DNA of 64,000 bases from the NCBI GenBank assembly GCA_007449985.2, contig VIIQ02000028.1:528001-592000 (forward strand), given 5' to 3'. Positions 58,201 to 64,000 of the stretch are shown piece by piece. The notes beneath the pieces were generated by a model. That model ran no database searches, was not told the origin of the DNA, and saw only the letters and a program-made list of their open reading frames with translations. Position numbers and translations under genes: made by a program. The stretch comes from Desmodesmus armatus. Taxonomy: Eukaryota > Chlorophyta > Chlorophyceae > Sphaeropleales > Scenedesmaceae. Numbering within the stretch: position 1 is the stretch's first letter; each line of letters begins with the position of its first letter.

Positions 58201-61200
58201 AAGGAGTATATGCCAGACCTGCCCACTGACTCACGTGCGAGACAGGTGCGGTGCAAATAGCAACCACCACCACACACAGATGGGTTGTCAATTCATGGTA
58301 TGCGTCATTCCAGGGCACCTACAGAAAGTGCTGGCAGCTGCTGCCACACGCAAGCAGCTCAAGCAATGAGGCAACTGCAAGTTGCAATTGGAAGATCAAT
58401 TCAGCAGACCCTTCTGCTGCTGCCAACAGCGTGTGACATCGTCTGTGCACTGTGTTTTTTGTCTTGCTGTGCTGTGCTTTGCAGGAGGCTCTTGCAAAGG
58501 AGGTTCACTTCCTGCAGAAGCTGAAGCACCCCAACCTGGTCACCTTCTATGGCGTGTGCCTGGAGCGGCCCATGGTGGTCATGGTGGGTGTAACGGGTGC
58601 TAAGCAGTGTGCAACACAGTGTTGACGTCTTGGAGTGATCCATACAATTGCTCATACCAGTAGGTCAAAAGCAGCACATGCAAGCTGACTTGACAAATGG
58701 ACACAGCTACATCGGTGGTCACTGACACATCAACACAGCAACTGTCAGAACCGCGCAGCTGAGGCGGGGCCCCTCCGTTGCCGTTCTGCTGTGACTGCAG
58801 GAGTACTACAGGCGCGGGAGTGTGTATGACATCCTGCGCAAGGCTGAGAAAGAGCTGAGGGGGCCAACTGACCCAGCACAGCAGAGCACCATGCAGGTGA
58901 GACTGGGCGCAATGTTGCGGTCAACCCGCAGGGTGCTTTTCGAGCAGGCAATGGGTTGTGCTGACGCATGCAGGCTAGGGCAGCCGCCAAGAGCAGATGC
59001 CAGTGGCAGTTGTCATGTGTATCGATACTGCTGCTGTTGGAGACCACAGGCCAACCCTGCAGCAGCACTGGTGGTTGACTTGGCGTCCTGTGCTGTGACA
59101 TGCCCTGGTGCTATGTCATGCTGTGCTGTGTTGTGTACTGCCATCGGTGCCTGCCATTCTTGGCGGTACATGGCATCATCCAAAATGTGTTGCTGGCTCA
59201 ACGTGATGCACTGATGACATGGTCTTGTTGTGCTGTGTACTGCTGGACAGGAATTGACCTGGGACAAGCGCCTGACAATGCTGCACGATGTTGCAGCAGG
59301 CATGTGCTACCTGCATGGCGATGGTGACCAGCACATCCACGGGGACCTGCGCAGCCCTAACCTCTTTGTGGGGGCAGACGGCAAGGTGAGGCACTGACTT
59401 GATGGGAGCCAGCCTGATGAAGCGAGACCTGCCATCAGCACAACAGCGGCTCTGAGAGGGGCTTCTTGTGAGCCTCCCTGGGTGCTGCCGATCCATGCCC
59501 TATCAGCCTGATACGGGCAGCTAATGCAACAGCAGCGGCACAGAGCGTTTTCCCTCAATATACACATGATCACCACCTATCAGTGGGGTTGTCACTTGTC
59601 AGAGCAGAACCATAGCAAAGATGAGTATGTGTACAGGATATTGCTGTGTCTTGCATCTGCCCCATGCTTGCATTTGGCCCATGCTCGGAGCTGGACGGTC
59701 TGTCGTGCTGACTGGCCTGCATGCCGTGCCACACCTGTGCCAGCAGCTTCAATTAATGGTGTCGATCTGACTATCAGCCTGGCTGCTCCTGCAGGTGAAA
59801 ATTGGTGACTTTGGCTTCACCAAGCGGCTGGCCTGCAATGAGCGGAGCCTCACAGTGGACCGCATCACACACCCACGCTGGGTGGCACCTGAGGTAAGGG
59901 GAAAAGGGGCGACACATATGTGTGCATGGCATGTAACATGCCGCATGTTTGTTACTCAACGACAACTCAGCATCTTTTTTGTCACTTCAAGAAGGGCCTT
60001 GCCTGCAGCTGCCCTGCATTGCTCACGGCATTTGGCCTGCAGGAGCATGTATGTATGGATTCCTAGCAGGCCCTGCTGACCGTCAAGACCTGGAGAACAA
60101 GCGCTTGCATGCCTTGTCCTGACTGCAGCTGCTGTACAACACGCTGAAGCTGGCCAGCGATGTGTACAGCTTTGGTGTGATCATGTACGAGCTGCTGACC
60201 TTCAAGATTCCCTTTGAGGGCTTGAACAAGGAGCAGGTGGGTGCAGCAGCAGACAGCAGCAGGGTGCATAGCACAAGAAAGGTAGACAGGCACAAATGCA
60301 CAGGAAAAGTGCCTTACTTGGTCTCAAGTATGCAAGCACCAGCATGCAAAGGACAAGGAAGAAAAGGAGTGCACAGCTGCAAGCACTTGGCCTGATGTAA
60401 ACAGTAACCATGGCCGGCTATGTGAAGCCTTATGAGTGGCAGCTTCACACGACCTACACGTCGCCCTCCTGCTCCAGCCTGGTGGTGACGGACCCTGACT
60501 GCTCCAATGTTGCTGATGTGTGCCCAGGTGTTCTTTGCGGTGCTGGAAGGCAAGCGTCCAGAGGTTCCATCTGGGGCTGAGCTGCCCCCTGGCACTGCCA
60601 CTGGCCCATGTGAGTGCTGCGCAGGATGGTTTCAGTGCTGGGGGGCTCAGGACGAATATCTCTGCTGTGTTGACGCCGCACTGCTCACAACCCACAGGCA
60701 TACAACTCTCCCATGCTGGCCGGTAGTTGTTATAAGTACGAGTGCGCTAAGCGGACAACAGCGCCCGACATGTTTGGTGTCTTAGAAAGCCATATGTTCC
60801 TTTCCCGCTGCTGCAGGCCTCGAGGAGTACGTTCAGCTCATGCAGGAGTGCTGGAGTCAGGAGGATGCAGCGCGGCCTAGCTTTGAGTCGATTGCGCATC
60901 GGTTGAGAGCCATGCAGCAGCAGACGACAACGATGCAACCCGCGCATGGCATGCCTGACATGCAGCCTGGGGTCGTCAACGCTGATGACGCGCGGCGGGT
61001 TGCCAGTGCACCCGCGGGTGCCAGCGCAGCACCACAGCAGCAGCAGCAGCAGCAACAGGCACAGCAGCAGCCTTCCTCGCGACCGGTCGTCCTGCCGGAA
61101 AGCGACAACACGTCGTCGTGTGTGTGCTCTGCGTTGGTGCACGGCACTCGGTTTGCCGTGATAGCAGCAGGTGTTGATGTGCGGGAGCAGGACGCACTGC

Positions 61201-61289
61201 GGCTCGCAAACCTCTCTGACCACGACCAGATCGCTGCAGCACAGCGCGTGCTGGTGATCGGCTCAGATTTGCCGTCGCGGTATACGTGA
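55283..61289 (+). CDS. Receptor-like TKL-type protein kinase
   Basis: A single-pass membrane kinase of 946 residues. Exons: 55283-55416, 55627-55983, 56341-56490, 56537-56599, 56755-57456, 57652-57910, 58162-58245, 58485-58583, 58801-58896, 59251-59385, 59795-59893, 60129-60236, 60528-60609 and 60817-61289. The start gives a clear signal peptide, MQLVAVVVLVLLAGLRGTTA. Residues about 25-270 are extracellular and unassigned. A membrane helix spans about 274-298 (ALGIAVPVGAILICVCAALL) followed by WWARRR. After a Ser/Gly linker the kinase begins with the P-loop GAGAEGKVF (549-557). K569 is the ATP-binding lysine, HGDLRSPN (678-685) the catalytic loop, D698 of DFG binds magnesium, and WVAPE, SDVYSFG and ARPSF follow. 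The HRD arginine is Gly and the usual loop lysine is Arg, but the catalytic Asp and Asn remain. The donor at 56599 (GTCAGG) is weak, so exon 4 is the least sure. Confidence 0.9.
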
Positions 61290-64000
61290 AGAAGGCTCCG
61301 TCGCTGTCACGTTGAAGTGCCGGTTTGGTGGGAGTGTGTATCGGGCGGTTGGCTAGGGGAAGAGCAAAAGCTGTTGTACAGTACTGCTTTGGGGTTGCCA
61401 GGGTCCACAAAGACCTTTGCATGGGGGTGTTGTTGACGTGCGTGGTGTGTTGGTTTCCTGAAGACCGTTGCATGGGGGTTTCGTTGTCGTGGGTGGGTGT
61501 GCGGGGGTCCTCTGGTGTGTGTTTGTTGGCTTGTTGCTGGGTTTAGGCTTTGGGCCCTTCACACACATAATTTGATCCGCTAATGTTGTCTTGGTTAGGC
61601 AATTTGGTGCCCAGCATTGGCGAAGCATGCATTGCCATCACATCTCTTTCAGCAATGCATGCCGCAGGGTCATTTAGTCAAGGCAGGGAGCTTGGAGCGC
61701 ATAGCTGCTGTGATTTGGTTGTGGTAGCCTAGCCTGCACAACCACCACCACGCCATCAGGTGTGGTGAGTGAGTCTACAGGTTTGCTTGGTAGGTCTTGA
61801 TGTGTCCTTTATCATATGGCACTTCCTGCATCCCAGGTGCTGCAGAAGCATAGCATGGTATACACTCACAGTGCCGGCTCTGTGTTGTTGCTGTGGGCGC
61901 AAGGTGTTTGTGCAGGCAAAGCACCGTCCTTGCAAGGGGCACCTGTACTACAAACTAGTAGTGCAGCACATGCAGCTACATGCACAAATTGCATGTTTCA
62001 ACGGATTGCTGCCAGCAGCATGCACAATTGTGATCATATCATGCTGCCACTGCAGTACATGCAAAAGGTGTGGCGGCGTTCGTTTTGTGCCTTCTGCTTT
62101 TCCCAGGCAGTGCAAGCACCGACTTTGGCCTGAGTTGAGCTCTGAACACGTCATTGTTGGACTTGATTTGAAGTTCAAGCGATCAACATGCAGGCAGACA
62201 GCAGGGCTAGCCTAGCAAGTTGCTTGCCAGGTATGGCCCCATCAGCCAATGCTGCCGGTGTTCAATGTATACAATACGTATTCGCGGAGCACATGTGCTG
62301 TGGTTGCCATCTGCCAGCAAAGAATGCCATGAACATGGCATGCAGGTTCACTGTCCGTAGGAGGCTAAGTGCTGCACGCTTGTGCTGGTCTAAGTTGCTA
62401 TCGTACTGTTGCATGGTGCAGGAGGTGCCCCTTTTCGCCTACAAAGGGCGCGTGCGCTTACACCTCATGCATGCATATCCACTGTCTTTGGTGTTGTGTG
62501 CGTCAGCTGTTGAAGTCTTGCCGCTGTCGTGACCCACTTGCTGCTGCTTTGCACCTGCTGAAGGTATGACGCTGCTTGGAGTGCACTGTTTGACATTGTA
62601 CTTTGTGAACCCTGCATTCCAGCAGCAGAGAAGGCCTGCACTGCGCACTCGCGTGCAGACCCTCGGCTTTTTCCTGAGCTTGCTGCAAGCCCGCCGCGCT
62701 GCTAACAAGCAAGTACCAGTTTGGCCCCCGTCCGGTGTGCCGGATAGTTTTTGTGTGCCTGCAATGCTCAGGAGCCAAGGCTGCAGGCGTCACGCTCTGA
62801 CTGAGGCAGGCTGTCTATCGCAGCACCGTCTGCAGATGTCTGGACCGGTCAGGTGTGCGTGGTTGGCTGTTGGATTTGCCAAGTGGCTTATGCTTTTATT
62901 GGGGCCGTAGTTTGGCGGCATACTGTACCTGTCAGATGACCTGCAATACTGCAGGTTGGCGCTCTGTGCCCCACTGACACCCATTTGACTCGCTTTTTTG
63001 CTCAGGGCTTTGCAGCAGCTGATACTTTCCTATTCTTATAGTGATGGTTTGCATACCTCAAATCCGGCCTTGTCCAATCCTTAGCAGCACCAACATGACC
63101 ACACCAGATCATCTACTTGCAACAGCAGCAGCGAAATTTGCGTGTGCAGCACAGCAGCTGCTGCGCTTATTATCGATCACAACATAACTGGTCTGAAACA
63201 CATTTCCGCTGTTAGCATCTCCACACACGACATGCACCGTGCAGTACGAGCTGCACAAGTACATCCTGTACTGGCGCTCTGCTACCCAACGTCGCCTGCA
63301 CGCTTTACCCCGGCAAACATAGCTGAGAGACAATTATTGTGCTATCACAGCAACAAGGGCCATCCTTGCTCCTCACTGTCCTTTCTTTTGCACACATGTA
63401 CACCTCTGCAACTGGACCAGGGGTCATGTCCAACTGAGTTGCTTGTATAGTATATGTACAACATGCTACCTATATTAGTTCTTTTTCTTGTGCTGTTGGC
63501 TTTGAGGGCCGTAACTGGCCTAGGCTTTCTAGTGTCCTAGGTCACTGGTCGCCTGGTGGTGTATTGCTTGTCTTGCACCAAGGTCGACTCGCTGCTAGCA
63601 GCATGCTGCGCGATGAACCTGGCTGGAAGCACGTGTAATGATGACATGTACACCACTGACTGTCACTGTCTTGACACGATGATACTACGATATGCTGAAC
63701 CACACCTTTTGACAATCTGCAGACAGACATCTTTTGACGTTGTCAGCTTGGCATACCTTGACAGCTGTTGTGTTTCGGGTGCATGCCTTCACACAACACG
63801 TAATATACAAGCCCTTGCGCATGCCCTGTGCGTGATATGTCAATGGCTTTGCCACCTTACCATAAAGTTGGCATCTTTGTTTTGAGCTCTGCTGTTGGGG
63901 AATGGTGGCACAAGAATTGCCCCAGCCGCATACAACCAAATCCACTTGGTCGGACCAACGAACATGCACACACTACTTTCATCACGCTACATGGCAGCTG
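61290..64000. other. Gene-free right end of the window
   Basis: The first few hundred bases are TG-rich and probably the kinase 3' end. No family match is seen. Short plus-strand segments at 62423-62490, 62511-62565 and 62625-62713 have fair splice-like borders and open frames (for example LLKSCRCRDPLAAALHLLK and RVQTLGFFLSLLQARRAANK), but they cannot be joined into a consistent gene here. They may be exons of a gene continuing past the window or chance. Confidence 0.4.

Noticed and set aside
62423..62713. Three short plus-strand segments with splice-like borders
   Set aside because: Frames and phases cannot be chained into one gene within the window, and no family similarity is visible.
1..64000. 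CRISPR arrays, integrases, toxin-antitoxin or viral replication genes
   Set aside because: None seen; the DNA is intron-rich nuclear sequence and all recognised families are eukaryotic housekeeping or signalling genes.

Overview
The window is nuclear DNA from a eukaryote, most likely a chlorophyte green alga (Chlorophyceae-like). Genes are split into many short exons with GT-AG introns of about 50 to 500 bases. Coding DNA is rich in CAG/GCA triplets and encodes long Ala, Gln, Ser and Gly tracts. TGTAA, the green-algal polyadenylation signal, lies downstream of several stops. Gene content fits a photosynthetic alga that can build cilia: a plant-type HisA enzyme, plant-type prolyl 4-hydroxylase, a plant DUF627/DUF629 protein, and the ciliary transition-zone protein MKS1. 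I see no prokaryotic, viral, CRISPR, rRNA or tRNA feature.

Layout from left to right: MKS1 (minus, 13-3644) diverges from HISN3 histidine-biosynthesis isomerase (plus, 3971-5956). A prolyl 4-hydroxylase (minus, 6586-9034) diverges from a giant DUF627/DUF629 protein of about 3,441 residues (plus, 9391-21454). Then come an unrecognised coiled-coil protein (plus, 23437-25936), complex I subunit NDUFS5 (minus, 26649-27307), nucleoporin NUP133 (minus, 27800-35179), a 3.7 kb gene-free stretch with small repeats, and an F-box-like protein (minus, 38860-41411). After these are an unidentified multi-exon gene (plus, 42322-46220), a Puf4-like Pumilio RNA-binding protein (plus, 46915-50856), a tentative Tim44-like mitochondrial protein (minus, 52827-54576), and a receptor-like TKL-type kinase (plus, 55283-61289). 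The last 2.7 kb holds no gene I can support.

Neighbouring genes do not form a pathway; this is ordinary eukaryotic gene order with several head-to-head pairs. Exon models were built by hand from splice sites, reading-frame phase and family conservation. For eight genes every exon junction keeps phase. Two genes (MKS1 and the DUF627/629 gene) need one or two single-base insertions to stay open. In both, adding exactly the missing bases restores phase over the whole exon, which points to base loss in this sequence.

Most unusual points: the three single-base breaks; a foldback element inside a NUP133 intron; a perfect 16-base inverted repeat at 37231-37270; a hairpin in an intron at 45518-45566; a 23-base C tract just before a splice acceptor in the Pumilio gene; an in-frame TGA in the unidentified gene; and a kinase with HGDLR in place of HRDLK. 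I found no convincing undescribed multi-gene system.
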